Positions 41,937 to 52,493 of a DNA stretch of 64,000 bases are shown here, piece after piece. The notes under the pieces are model-generated. The model had not been told where the DNA came from. It was given only the letters and a program-made list of their open reading frames with translations, and ran no database searches. The stretch lies in NCBI GenBank assembly GCA_022828595.1, contig JAKGHH010000007.1, forward strand, positions 41,649,973 to 41,713,972, read 5' to 3'. The first letter of the stretch is position 1. Each line of letters begins with the position of its first letter. A program made the translations under genes and the position numbers. The DNA comes from Nelumbo lutea (lineage: Eukaryota; Streptophyta; Magnoliopsida; Proteales; Nelumbonaceae).

Positions 41937-43268
41937 ATGGGGGAACAAGAGCCACTGTCTTCCAAGGTTCACAAACTGGAACACAAACTTGCAGAGACCA
42001 ACATGGAAGTTTGTGAGGTCAATGATGATGTCCGGGAGCTTCGACACTTGTTGGAGACATTCTTAGCCAACAGGGAAAGGAACTTAGAAGGAACCGCCAC
42101 CAACAACAGTCGCAAGCCGGACTGGGCAGAAACGTCCGGCGAACATCAGATGGCCACCCCAACTGCCCCTGTTATCCCCAAATACAGTTGGCTAGAATTT
42201 CTGTCCTACAACGGCACTAGAGACCCACTGGGATGGTTGTACCGCTACAAACAGTTCTTCCGCAACCAGTGCACCGATGACAGAGACAAGGTCAGTCTGA
42301 CCGCTTTCCACCTCATAGAAGAGGCACAGCTCTGGTTCTACCGTCTAGAGCAGGAAGAACCCGGGCTTAGTTGGGAACAATTTAAATCCTATTGCCTCCT
42401 CCGGTTTGGACCCCCATTGACAAGTAACCCACTGGGCGAACTAATCAACCTCAAGCAAACCGAGACTGTGGTGGATTATCAGCGCCAGTTCCAAACCCTT
42501 CTCTCCAGAGCAGCCTCGATACGCCCAAACCAGCAAGTCGACATGTTCACAGCAGGGCTAGTGGAACCCCTAAGAGTGGACGCCAAGATGCAGCACCCCC
42601 CTAAACTAGTCACAACTATAAACCTTGCACGTGCCTTCGAAAGGAAGATGCAGATCTCCCATGGGGGCTTCGGTATAAGACGGCCAACATCAACATGGAT
42701 GCCTTCGAAGATAACAGGAGTGACTTCCTCTTTGATCACCAGCACAGAACCAAGGCTCCCTGCAAGCAACCCCTCTAGATCAGCATCAAGCATAGGAAGC
42801 AGCAGGTCTGCACCCCCCATTAGGCGGCTGACCCAAGCCGAGATGGCAAAACGACGCGCAAGGGGGCAGTGCTTCAACTGCGATGACCTGTACTTCGCCG
42901 ACCACAAGTGTAAGTTGTTCTGTCTCCTAGTAGAAGAACAAGAACAGAAAGAGGACAAACCTGCTACATCAGAACCAGAAATCTCCCTCCATGCATTAAT
43001 AGCAGAGCGGCCAGTCCATATTCTAGTAGACTCGGGTAGCACCCACAATTTCATCAGCGAACAGGCAGCCCACAAGTTAGAACTGCCCATGGAAAGAAGG
43101 CCACAATTACAAGTGGCCATGGCAAACGGGGAAAGAGTTCATAGCCCCAGAATTTGCAAGGACACCAGAATTCAGGTCGGAATAGAGTCCTTCCAAGCAG
43201 ATTTATTCGTACTATCCTTGGATGAATTCGACATCATCCTAGGTGTCAAATGGCTGATCACGCTTTAA
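41937..43268 (+). pseudogene. Gypsy-C gag and protease
   Basis: Open for 443 codons from ATG 41937 (MGEQEPLSSKVHKLEHKLAE, coiled-coil start). The gag core reads YNGTRDPLGWLYRYKQFF and ERKMQISHGGFG. A chromovirus-type zinc knuckle CFNCDDLYFADHKC follows, then the aspartic protease with an intact active site ILVDSGSTHNFIS. The frame stops at TAA 43266 just after DEFDIILGVKWLITL, but the same frame resumes (PILWGFAALTMTFHLDGK). The reading frame can be followed upstream of 41937 into the LTR, but 41937 is the natural start after the PBS. Confidence 0.93.
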
Positions 43269-44106
43269 CCAATCCTATGGGGTTTCGCCGCCCTGACCAT
43301 GACCTTCCACTTGGATGGCAAACCAGTCACATAGCAGGGAACCAGAATAAGAACAAGGGCGCAACTACATACACTCCAAGGTGGGGACTCATGCGCAACA
43401 GATATGGGAAAGCTCCTTACGGACTTCTCTACAGTATTCAAGGATCCCAAGGGGCTTCCCCCTCCCAGAGCTTGCAACCACCGAATCCCTCTGATAACCG
43501 GATCAGATCCTGTTGTTGTTAGGCCCTACCGCTACCCACATCGGTAGAAAGATGAAATAGAAAGGCAATGCGCATACATGTTACAGCAAGGGATCATCCA
43601 CCCCAGCCGCTCCCCCTTCTCCTTCCTAGTTCTTTTGGTGCCCAAGCAAGACGGGACTTGGAGATTCTGTGTGGATTACAGAGAGCTTAACGGTCGGATG
43701 ATCAAGGATAAGTTTCCCATCCCAGTCGTAGATGAGTTGTTAGACGAACTCCGTGGAGTGCAGTACTTCTCCAAGCTAGACATCCGATCAGGATACTTCT
43801 AGGTCCGAATGACCCCAGAAGATGTAGAGAAAACGGCCTTCAAAACACACCATGGCCACTTCGAGTTTTTGGTCATGCCCTTCGGTCTTAGCAACGCCCT
43901 CCACATTCCAAGCCCTGATGAATGAGGTGTTTCACTTCCATCTCCGCAGATTTGTCTTGGTATTTTTTGACAACATCCTAGTCTATAGAAAATCGTGGGT
44001 AGAGCACGTGCAGCATCTGCGAATTGTTCTTGAACTCTTGCAACAACATCAGCTCTTCCTCAAACGGTCAAAATGCTCCTTTGGGAATGTAGGGTCCTTT
44101 ACTTAG
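43269..44106 (+). pseudogene. Gypsy-C reverse transcriptase
   Basis: In frame with gag, through stops at 43332, 43545 and 43800 (the last two at positions where Gln is expected, CAG to TAG): [57 protein letters not shown] two-base loss near 43897 shifts frame before [12 protein letters not shown]. The catalytic box is FFDNILVY (43963-43986) in place of the usual FxDDILVY: the second Asp is Asn. Confidence 0.92.
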
Positions 44107-44760
44107 GACATGTGATTAGCAGTCAAGGGGTCACTGTGGATGACTCCAAGATTCAGACCATCAAAGAATGGCCCATACCGCAATCCATCAAGGCCCTCCG
44201 CAGTTTCCTAGGGCTGACTGGCTACTACCGCAAGTTCGTTCACAATTACGGACTACTGGAAGGCCCGCTAACAAGTCTGCTCAAGAAAAATGCCTTCCTC
44301 TGGGACGGTACAGCTGAAGCAGCCTTTGTAAAATTAAGAAAAGCCCTCTCCTCCACACCAGTTCTACACTTGCCAAACTTTGATCTTGAGTTCACAGTGG
44401 AGTGTGACGCATCGGGCACCGGCATAGGCACGATACTAATGCAACAAGGGCACTCAATCGCCTTTTTCAGCCACAAGCTGGCCGATCGCCACCTTAAGTT
44501 GCTCGCCTACGAATGAGAACTTATTGGCCTAGCTAAGGCAGTGCAGCACTGGAGGCCATACCTATGGGGAAGATCTTTCATAGTCAAGACGGACCATTAC
44601 AGCCTCAAATATCTGCTGGAACAACGGCTTACCACCTCGCCACAACAGCATTGGGTCAGCAAACCCTTTGAACCTTGCCGCAGATGCCTTGTCCCGTCGA
44701 GAAGACGACATGCTACTTCATGCAATCTCACAGCCTCGAGCCTCCCTGTTGGAAGACATT
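44107..44760 (+). pseudogene. Gypsy-C RT end and RNase H
   Basis: YLGHVISSQGVTVDDSKIQT, SFLGLTGYYRKFVHNYG (RT connection) and FTVECDASGTGIGTILMQQG (RNase H start) are in one frame until TGA 44514, where CGA (Arg) is expected. Then HWRPYLWGRSFIVKTDHYSL and QQHWVSK. The segment up to NLAADALSRRE is partly deleted and frame-shifted. Confidence 0.9.
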
Positions 44761-45700
44761 CAGAATGAACTGCCACAGTCACCCGAATGGAACGATCTGC
44801 TCAAGAAAATATAGGCGGGAACGACCAACTCCAATTGGAGCATGCAGGACGGGTTGCTACTGTACAAGGGCCGAATTTATCTTCCAACTGACTGCCCCTT
44901 AATTCCCTCCATTATCTCCAGCATACACAGCCACACATGAGGGTATCCAAAAAACACTGCACCGCATCCATGCAGATTTCCACTAGCAGGGCATGAAGGC
45001 TTCGGTACGGGACTTCATCCAGAACTGTTCAACGTGCCAGTAGCAGAAGTGGGAAAATTTGCACCCAGTAGGCCTTCTCCAACCCCTCGCCCTCCCCACT
45101 CAGATCTGGGCAGATATTTCCATGGACTTCATCGAAGGCTTACCCAAGGTGGGAAGGAAATCGGTGATATTTGTGGTGGTGGACCGCTTCTCAAAGTATG
45201 CCCGCTTCCTCCCCTTATCTCACCCCTACAGCGCGGTTTCAATAGCCCACACCTTATTCGGCCACATCTTCCGATTGCATGGGCTACCCGAATCCATTGT
45301 AAGTGACAAGGACCCGATCTTTACCAGCACCTTCTGGAAGGAGCTCTTCCGACTGCAGGAAACAAACCTAGCCTTCTCCTTCGCCTACCATCCACAGACT
45401 GACGGCCAAACAGAGGTGGTGAACAGACAATAGAGATGTACCTCTGCTGCCTTGTGGGAGACCAGCCCAGGCACTGGGTGGAGTGCCTTTCGTGGGCCGA
45501 ATATTGTTATAACACGTCCTACCACTCCTCCCTTGGCATGACTCCCTTCCGAGTAGTATATGGCCGAGATCCTCTCCGTCTCTTATCTTACGAACCAGGC
45601 TCAACACGACTGGAAGAAGTGGATCGCAACCTCCAAGGTCATGACGCCCTCCTGGCCGAAGTCTCCTTGTGCCTACAACAGGCATAGGCGCACATGAAGC
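44761..45700 (+). pseudogene. Gypsy-C integrase
   Basis: The zinc-finger region near 44900-45040 is scrambled. The core is clear from 45090: QIWADISMDFIEGLPKVG (first Asp), VIFVVVDRFSKYARFLPLSH, HGLPESIVSDKDPIFTSTFW (second Asp), FSFAYHPQTDGQTEVVNR (Glu). After a frameshift at about 45430, MYLCCLVGDQPRHW and WAEYCYNTSYHSSLGMTPFR follow, then RVVYGRDPLRLLSYEPG-type text to about 45690. Confidence 0.92.
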
Positions 45701-46169
45701 ACGCCTACGATCAACACCACCGCAAAGTCACCTTCGAGCGGGGGCAGTTCATTTGGCTGAAGCTCCAACCCTACTGACAGCTCTCCCTCAGGCATCGAGG
45801 CCCCCCCAAGCTAACCCCAAAATTTTACAGGCCCTTCAAGGTTCTCAAGCAGATCGGGAAGGTTGCCTATCAACTCGAGCTACCGAAGCACAATAGAATC
45901 CATGACATCTTCCATGTGTCCCTCCTGAAGCCTTTTACAGGGACTCCCTCAGACCAAGTGCCTCCCCTACCACCTCTAAGGGATGACAGACCCATCCTCC
46001 AACCTTGGGCTCTAGTACGATCACGCATCAATCAGGGTACCTTCGAGGTTCTAGTGGAATGGGACGGACTACCATCAGCTGAGGCCACCTGGATTCCCGG
46101 GACCGATCTTCACAGCACCTACCCCGAACTCGAGTTTCAGGACAAGCTCGTAGTCCAGGAGGGGTGTAA
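45701..46169 (+). pseudogene. Gypsy-C integrase C-terminus and chromodomain
   Basis: FERGQFIWLKLQPY and VSLLKPFTG are the GPY/F-type integrase tail. ALVRSRINQGTFEVLVEWDG with LPSAEATWIPGTDL is a C-terminal chromodomain (aromatic Trp pair of the EWxGxxxxxATW pattern present). Chromodomains on integrases are thought to steer insertion to heterochromatin. The tail DKLVVQEG joins the 3' LTR. Confidence 0.9.
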
Positions 46170-46941
46170 TGTTATGGACACACCGCCCGACAACACACTA
46201 CGGTGCAATCATAGGCAGTGGCATGCATAGCAGGCCGCATAGCAGCACGCACCACCCGACAGCGCCGCATAGCAACACGCATCGCCCGGAAGCGCGCAAC
46301 ACGCATCACCCGGAAGCGCGCAACACGCACCGCGTGGCAGCGGGCAGCATGCACCGCCCGGTAGCGCGCAACACGCACCACCCAGCAGCACGCAGCATGC
46401 ACCGCACGGCAGCAGCACTAGGCAGCAGCACGCACCGCACGGCAGCAGCACACACCACACGACAGTAGCACTGTGAGACACGCATGCCGCCAGTAGCAGC
46501 AGTAGGATGGGACCCACATGATAGGTCATCAGGGTGGGTCCACACTTATCTTACCACATCAGCTCTGCTCGCCAATTCACCGCCAGCTACTCCATTCCTC
46601 ATCCCTTATCCTTATCTTATCTTATCTTATTTTAAGTAAGAGTTGTCTTACCATTAGGAGTAGGTAATTAGGAGTTTGAGTTTAAGTTGGATTACCCTAG
46701 CCTAGCCAAATCCAACAAGGAGTTTCCTTCAGTAATCTCCTATTTAAGGAGCTACGAATTGAAGTAAAGGCATGTAGTTTTCAACCAAAAAAGGTGTTAG
46801 GAGAGTTCGGGTAATCTCTTGGACAAATCACCCACGTGATTTCCACAATAGGGTCTATACGCAAGGGCAAGGGCAAGGGAAGACAGGAGTCTCTCCCGGT
46901 GGACCGACCCATGACAAGATCCTACGCGTGGGCCCATAACA
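46170..46941 (+). repeat. Gypsy-C 3' LTR
   Basis: 772 bp, starting TGTTATGGACACACC after GGAGGGGTGTAA and ending CCCATAACA. It is 83 bp longer than the 5' LTR because of extra GC-rich tandem units (about 46250-46400). Confidence 0.94.
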
Positions 46942-46946
46942 CAAAT

Positions 46947-47403
46947 CCATTCTGAAGACTCCCTATGAGTTTCGGACCGGTAAGAAACCAAGTGTGGGAG
47001 ACTTGAAAATTTGGGGTTGTTCAGCACATGTTAAAAGTACTAATGCTGACAAATTGGAATACAAGACTAGTTGTTGCCTATTTATAAGATACCCCAAAGG
47101 TTCAGTGGGTTACTTATTTTATGATCTAAAAGAGCAAAAGGTGTTTTGTAGTCAAAATGCCCATTTTTTAGAAGAAGATTACATCATGGATAATCATCAT
47201 CAGGAATTTATTCTTGATGAGGAGAGCCCAAGGATAGTAGGAGATGTCCCACCAGCTCCAGAAAATAACCAACCTAGAAGAATTAGCCAGGTTTCTAGGC
47301 CTCCAGTTCGTTATGGTTATGACCAAGAAACTATCTTAGTGGAAGACACGAGAGCTGAGAGACCATGGATCTACCTGGGTTTTCAGGCCACCAGTGGGTA
47401 GAT
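46947..47403 (+). pseudogene. Copia-B integrase C-terminus and linker
   Basis: Resumes after Gypsy-C with SILKTPYEFRTGKKPSVGDL, IWGCSAHVKS, CLFIRYPKGSVGYLFYDLKE and VFCSQNAHFLEEDYI, the copia post-integrase blocks. A Pro-rich linker with RPPVRYGYDQETILVED precedes the RT. This part is open over 135 residues. Confidence 0.9.
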
Positions 47404-48297
47404 GCCATGAGAGCTGAGATGGACTCAATGGAGACCAATGGTGTCTGAACTCTAGTAGATCCGCCCCTTGGGGTAAAGGCAATTGATTGCAAATGGACCT
47501 ATAAGTGGAAGAAGGGCCCTGATGGTAAAGTTGGGACCTATAAGGTTCGTCTTGTGGTGAAAGGGTACACTCAAAAAGAGGGAATCGATTATGAAGAAAC
47601 CTTTTCGCCTATGGCCATGCTTAAATCTATTAGGATCCTGTTATCTATAGCAGATTACCATGACTACGAGATTTGGCAAATGGATGTCAAAATCACATTC
47701 CTGAATGGAGATCTTACTTAAGATATCTATATGCAGCAACCACAAGGTTTCATAACTATAGGTCAGGAACACATGGTATATAAATTCAACCGATCCATAT
47801 ATGGACTTAAGCAAGATTCTAGGAGTTGGAACATCTGGTTTGAATCTACCATCAAACAGTTTGACTTTGAGCAAAATTTGGATAAGCCCTGTGTTTATAG
47901 GAAGACCAGTGGGGATAGGGTTACGTTAGCTACGGTGAAAGTGTGGCTTTCACAACAATTCTCCATGAAAGTTCTTGGAGAAGCCTCCTACATAGTAGGT
48001 CTTCGACTCTATAGAGATAGATCGAAGAGGATAATAGGATTATCCCAATTTGCTTACATTGACAAAATAGTCAAGAGATACAGCATGGAGAACACCAAGA
48101 AAGGAAATGTTCCTTTCAGGAATGGAGTCACTCTCTCCAAGGGTTTGTCTCCCAAGACTACCAAAGAGATCGAGGGCATGCAAGAGGTTCCCTATGCCTC
48201 AGCCGTTGGGAGCATCATGTTTGCCATGCTGTGCACTTGTCCTAACATTTCTCAGGCAGTGAATGTAGTAAGCAGATACCAATCTAACCCAGGGTAG
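47404..48297 (+). pseudogene. Copia-B reverse transcriptase, YVDD deleted in frame
   Basis: GVKAIDCKWTYKWKKGPDGK, VKGYTQKEGIDYEETFSPMA and MDVKITFLNGDLT are followed by stops (TGA 47446 where Trp is expected; TAA 47719). From 47731 the frame is open for 188 codons, including YKFNRSIYGLKQDSRSWNIW and CVYRKTSGDRVTLA. At about 47922-47936 the text jumps to VKVWLSQQFSMKVLGEASYI: the usual block of roughly 20 residues with YVDDILL is missing without frame change. Confidence 0.92.
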
Positions 48298-48870
48298 GTG
48301 CGTTGGACCGCTGTGAAAAACATACTAAAATACCTTCGAAGGACAAAAGAGTTTTGTTTGGTATTCGATGGTAGTTCACTATAGATCTAGGGGTATACTG
48401 ATGCCGATTGCCAATCAGATCTAGATGATAGAAAGTCTACATCTGGTTATATCTTCATGATAGGATCGTCTGTTGTTAGCTGGAAAAGTAGCAAACAGGG
48501 GTCCACCGTAGATTCCACAACTGATGCTGAATACATTGCCGCAAGTGAAGTTGCCAAGGAAGTCGTTTGGATGAAGAAGTTCATTCAGGAATTAGGAGTA
48601 GTTGCATCCAGCACATCACCCATTCCATTGTTGTGTGACAACACTGGAGCCATTGCTCAGGCTAAGGAGCCATGAGCCCACTCGAAGTCAAAGCACATCG
48701 AGAGAAAGTACCATGTACTGCGAGAGATAGTTGGAAGGGGGGACGTTCTGATTCAGAAGGTAGCATCAGTGGAAAATGTAGCAGACTCATTAACTAAGCC
48801 ACTAACACAGAAAGTGTTTGAAAAACACGTGGAAAGTATGGGACTCCGGCTTGTACCCGATTGGACCTAA
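48298..48870 (+). pseudogene. Copia-B RNase H
   Basis: Reads [40 protein letters not shown] (RNase H start), TDAEYIAASEVAKEVVWMKK and LLCDNTGAIAQAKEP, then SKHIERKYHVLREIVGRGDV and NVADSLTKPLTQK. Stops occur after SNPG, in the YTDAD region and after AKEP (CGA or similar to TGA). Confidence 0.92.
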
Positions 48871-48884
48871 GTGAAAGTGGGAGC

Positions 48885-49497
48885 TGTTAGACAATTATGC
48901 CCTTTGTTCCAATCAGATTGATGTACCTTTTGACATTTACTGTAAATGAATAAAGTACATAATTGATTCATGTCATTGTGGTGATGGACTCTTATGAGAC
49001 TCGTGTTAGTTTAAAATCTTCACAGTCGTTTGATAGATCTGGGGAGATTTATCCTACCAAAGCTAATATTGATGTATCACCAAGTTGGCTTGGGTGGCTT
49101 GTCTCAACTACCAGGGTGAGACATGAGGTACATGCAGTGTGGGTTTTCTTGAAGCCCTGAACCAGACCGAAATTCCAGTATTGCCCTGGACCTTGGAGAT
49201 CGATGGGCAAAACTGAAATGTTACACCTGTCCCTAGACTCGATTATGGTACTGCACCAGGTGTCGGATTGGGCTGCCTTTGATATGCCAATCAGTGAGAT
49301 CTTTAGAGGGGGTCAAAACCTAGGTATGTTGGGACAGTCTAAGAATTCATCTGAGTGGGTGATCATAGTGAAGATCAGCCCCTTCATCGGACAAAGTGAA
49401 CGATCGGGGATGCACTCTCTCTAATGGAAACTTAAAACTGTCGATAGTTGATTTCAACCATTAAAATTTGTTTTTTGCAAAATATATTTATATAAAG

Positions 49498-49541
<44 letters not shown>

Positions 49542-50625
49542 TTCGAAATGTTTGCAAAATGTTTTAATTCCCGGGATCCATGTGAGTAGAGAGTGCAACA
49601 CTGTTCATTGCAGCCGAATGAGAGGTCATCTCTTATCGGACAGTGTTTGATCATTATGAGCTGAGAGATTAAGTGTAAGATTATTGAGGGTAATACCTGA
49701 TGGGCTAATCTTGCATTTGCCCACAGTTCTTGGGTTTTCACAAGGTGGCTAGACCCAATGACCATTTAGTATCAATGTTGGGCCCATTAAGAGCCCATGG
49801 TGTTAGACTCAGGGGTTCACTGTCTCCTACAATGAATTCGGCCAGACCTTGTAGATCAATTAAATAGAGGCAAATCTGGGTTTGGATCATTAGATAAGGA
49901 TAAGAGGATAAGTATTATCCACTTAAAGAGTCCAGATCCAAATAAAGATTTGGATCAAAAAACTCATAATTTGGTTAGGATCAAGCTGATCTTAAACTAT
50001 AGATAAGATAAGGGATTATCCTTATCACTTAAAGAGTCTAGATCCAACCAAATATTTGGATTAGGAAACTTCTAATCAGATTAGGAGGTTGTCTCTTTAA
50101 GGCTATAAATAAGAGAGCATGGTGGACATGAAAAAGATACATCATACATTACAGTAGTTTGTAGAGTTCTCCCCTATTCTTGCCGCTCCTACCCAGTTCG
50201 ATCTCCACTTGTGGGAGTGATCAAGAATTGTTCTTGATATTGCTTCTTGGCAGAAGAGGCAATTTGAAGTCGTGCTCACCAGCCCTCTACCACATTCTTG
50301 CTGAAGAATTCGGTTCTTGCTAAAGAGTCGTCCTGCTGATCCTACTTCACCTCACACTATTCATCTTCAATGGAAACAGTTTATGGATTTCCCCTTGGGC
50401 GTGAACACCTTCATTGGGAGTTATTGCTACTCCATATCAGGCATATCCCTCTCCTCCCTTTTGGTTTCAGATCTGGTCCGGTTTGGTTCAAGATCGATCC
50501 TTGAAAATGTAGTTTTCTAAAATAGGGAACGCAATTCCCAAATGGGAAAGAGAGAAATTTTTGAAATTTCACCCAACCTTCCTGTAGGGTTCAACCATCC
50601 ATATGATGAATCTCTCATCCCTTCG
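48885..50625 (+). repeat. Copia-B 3' LTR
   Basis: 1,741 bp from TGTTAGACAATTATGCCC to CTCATCCCTTCG. It lacks several short blocks present in the 5' LTR (for example around 49855, where text after GGCCAGACCTTGTA is lost) and has a (TA)n run at 49504-49535 where the partner has (CA)n(TA)n. The last base is G instead of A. Confidence 0.94.
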
Positions 50626-50630
50626 TGTTG

Positions 50631-51080
50631 AGTCATTGTGAATGAGAATCGGTATAGTTCATCATGCAAACTCCCCACCCCAATCACCGTTTTGGAGGCT
50701 AAGTCCTGGATAGAGCATGATGAAGAAAAGAAAATCATAGAACAATTGAATTATTGTGTTAGCCGACTAATAGACAAGAGATTGCAAGAAACATCTGGTA
50801 TGTAGAGCACATTAGGGATGATCAAAGATGCTAAGGATATTAATCCTTGCATCGGGGCTGGAACCAAGAGTCCATTTGGTAGCCGAACTGGTTTAGCAAT
50901 ATCTTTGATAGTGTGATCAATAAAATGACATATTGACGAGATCATATGATCTAAAGCACCACTATTAAGTATCCACTCGACATCAGAGGTGGTCTTACCA
51001 ACAGCATTGGTAGATATAGCATTAGTTGATTCTTTGTTCAACAAGGAGAGAAGCTGATTGTATTGTTGAAGAGAAAGGCC
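50631..51080 (-). pseudogene. Copia-A protease and pre-integrase
   Basis: EWILNSGALDHMISSICHFI is the copia protease with the catalytic Asp changed to Asn. VRLPNGLLVPAPMQG and NVLYIPDVSCNLLSISRLTQ follow, then CSIQDLASKTVIGVG before the Copia-B junction at 50631. Confidence 0.88.
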
Positions 51081-51284
51081 AAATAATGAAGAATTGCTCG
51101 AAGGAGTCCTGCCAAGGATTTGATTTGTGATTTCTAAAACTACACAGGATCTTGATGGTTGGTTCCCTTTCTCGCTCCACCGATTTGAATGGGATTTATC
51201 CCAACTGGGTGGATATCCTACCAGTTCGTAGCAACAATCCTTGGTGTGCCCATTGCGTTTGTAGTGCTCACAATAATATTTTGA

Positions 51285-52070
51285 TCATGATTGTTGGTTA
51301 GGTCCCATGGCATTTGAACGAGGCCCTTGTCGAGAGGAGACAAACATGGCCGTTGTTTCTGGTGCAGGTCCTTGCAAAGTATACATCGCTAGGTGGCATT
51401 CTTCTTGAAGAACCAGACCGTAAGCCTTATTCAAGGATGTTAAGGGTTCAAATCCAAGTATATTTGAGTGGATGGTGTTGTACGACTCATTGAGCCCCAT
51501 TAGGAATTGATGGAGTCGCTCCTTTTCTTGTTTAGCAATGAAGATCTTGGATGCGCCTCCACAAGAACACTCAGGCAAGCTGGTGAGTATAGCCAATTCA
51601 TCCTAAATTATTTACAATTTGGTGAATAAGGATGTTACCGTAAGATCCGCTTGTTTGAGCATTGCCAAATCATGCTTGAATTGGTGTATTCTAGGAATAT
51701 TTTTCTGAGAAAACCGCTTCTGTAATTCCGACCGAATTTCTGATGTAGACTCAATGAAAGTGACACTATCGTAAAGTTCCTTTGAGACAGAGTTGAAGAT
51801 CCAAGAAGCAACCATTGCATTGCATTTGGACCAAGCACCTTCTTCTGGTGACAATCTTGCTAGTTGGAGCAATGATCTATCGACAAAACATAGTTTGTTC
51901 TTTGCTCGAAGTGCTATTTTCATCGCTTGCTGCCACATTGGGTAGTTTTCTCTACTGAGCAAACATGATACCAAAATCATTACCAAATTGTCCGAGGCAT
52001 GCAGAAAATACAGGGAGCTAGGATCCAAGAACTGGGACGCCATGGAGTTGACGCTGGTTTCCGATGCCAT
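51285..52070 (-). pseudogene. Copia-A gag
   Basis: Starts MASETSVNSMASQFLDPSSL at 52070. LLSRENYPMWQQAMKIALRA is the retrotransposon N-terminal domain; WSKCNAMVASWIFNSVSKEL and RFSQKNIPRIHQFKHDLAML are the UBN2 gag core. A stop near 51605 is followed by KERLHQFLMGLNESYNTIHS and LGFEPLTSLNKAYGLVLQEE. A zinc knuckle (CEHYKRNGHTKDCCYELVG-like) lies near 51220-51280 in damaged form. Confidence 0.9.
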
Positions 52071-52305
52071 GACGATATTTACGACTTGTCAGAGATCGGT
52101 TGAGTTTTAACAAATCCAAGATCAAGATTTCAGACTTCTTAGAAAATGCTATGAGGAAAATATGTGCGATGAACTGCCTTGGTACAGACGTAGAGTGCGA
52201 TGAGGTAAGTGTCTGCAATGAAGAAAAATGACAAAACGCCGCAGGCGCGGCATGCGATGAAGAAAAAGAAGACTGATGAGAAAAAGTATTTGCAATGAGG
52301 TAAAG

Positions 52306-52317
52306 GCTCTGATACCA
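52306..52317 (-). promoter_or_regulatory. Copia-A primer binding site
   Basis: GCTCTGATACCA on the plus strand, the complement of TGGTATCAGAGC, directly abutting the 5' LTR. Confidence 0.92.
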
Positions 52318-52488
52318 TGTAAGGTGGTACCGAGAACGGAAAACTTCTATATTCTTCTTATTGAGTTTCAATTAGTATTTATAATTACAAAGATAGTCCG
52401 TTGCAGTGTAGCAACCCATCTAACCGACCTGACTGCAAGTGGGCCAAGTGGTTAAACTGCACATGGGCCCAAGACTCTAATCCTAACA
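52318..52488 (-). repeat. Copia-A 5' LTR
   Basis: 171 bp, TGTAAGGTGGTACCGAG to CTAATCCTAACA, followed by CTGAA. It pairs with 29134-29306, 23 kb away. Confidence 0.93.
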
Positions 52489-52493
52489 CTGAA

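Larger units (their letters stand above)
41225..46941 (+). mobile_element. Gypsy-C: Ty3/gypsy chromovirus nested in Copia-B
   Basis: 5,717 bp flanked by perfect CAAAT duplications (41220-41224 and 46942-46946). LTR ends are inverted TGTTATGG/CCATAACA. The order gag, protease, RT, RNase H, integrase, chromodomain is that of chromoviruses. Reading frame is largely recoverable, with C-to-T type stops, several frameshifts and some deletions. It is the youngest insertion in the nest by position, inserting into Copia-B, which inserted into Copia-A. Confidence 0.96.
35758..50625 (+). mobile_element. Copia-B: Ty1/copia with long LTRs, hosting Gypsy-C
   Basis: LTRs at 35758-37679 and 48885-50625 are bracketed by perfect TGTTG duplications (35753-35757 and 50626-50630), inside the Copia-A pre-integrase region. 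Without Gypsy-C and its duplicated CAAAT the element is about 9.1 kb. It reads gag, protease, integrase, RT, RNase H on the plus strand. The 3' LTR ends CG instead of CA. Many stops and an in-frame loss of the RT catalytic box show it is inactive. Confidence 0.95.
29134..52488 (-). mobile_element. Copia-A: Ty1/copia split by nested insertions
   Basis: Two 171-173-bp LTRs (29134-29306 and 52318-52488) match closely and are flanked by CCGAA and CTGAA (one C-to-T change), so they delimit one element of about 23.4 kb. About 18.2 kb of that is later insertion: Copia-B with Gypsy-C (35758-50625) and the LTR-B2 plus element D block (31373-34701). The remaining copia sequence reads gag, protease, integrase, RT, RNase H from 52.3 kb down to 29.3 kb on the minus strand. 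It is heavily damaged and lacks the RT active site. Confidence 0.93.

Noticed and set aside
42479..43120. 213-residue minus-strand open frame opposite gypsy gag
   Set aside because: Antisense shadow of gag; no known motif.
46169..46545. Cys-rich minus-strand open frames resembling a repetitive Cys protein
   Set aside because: Same GC-rich LTR array translated in reverse; not a gene.
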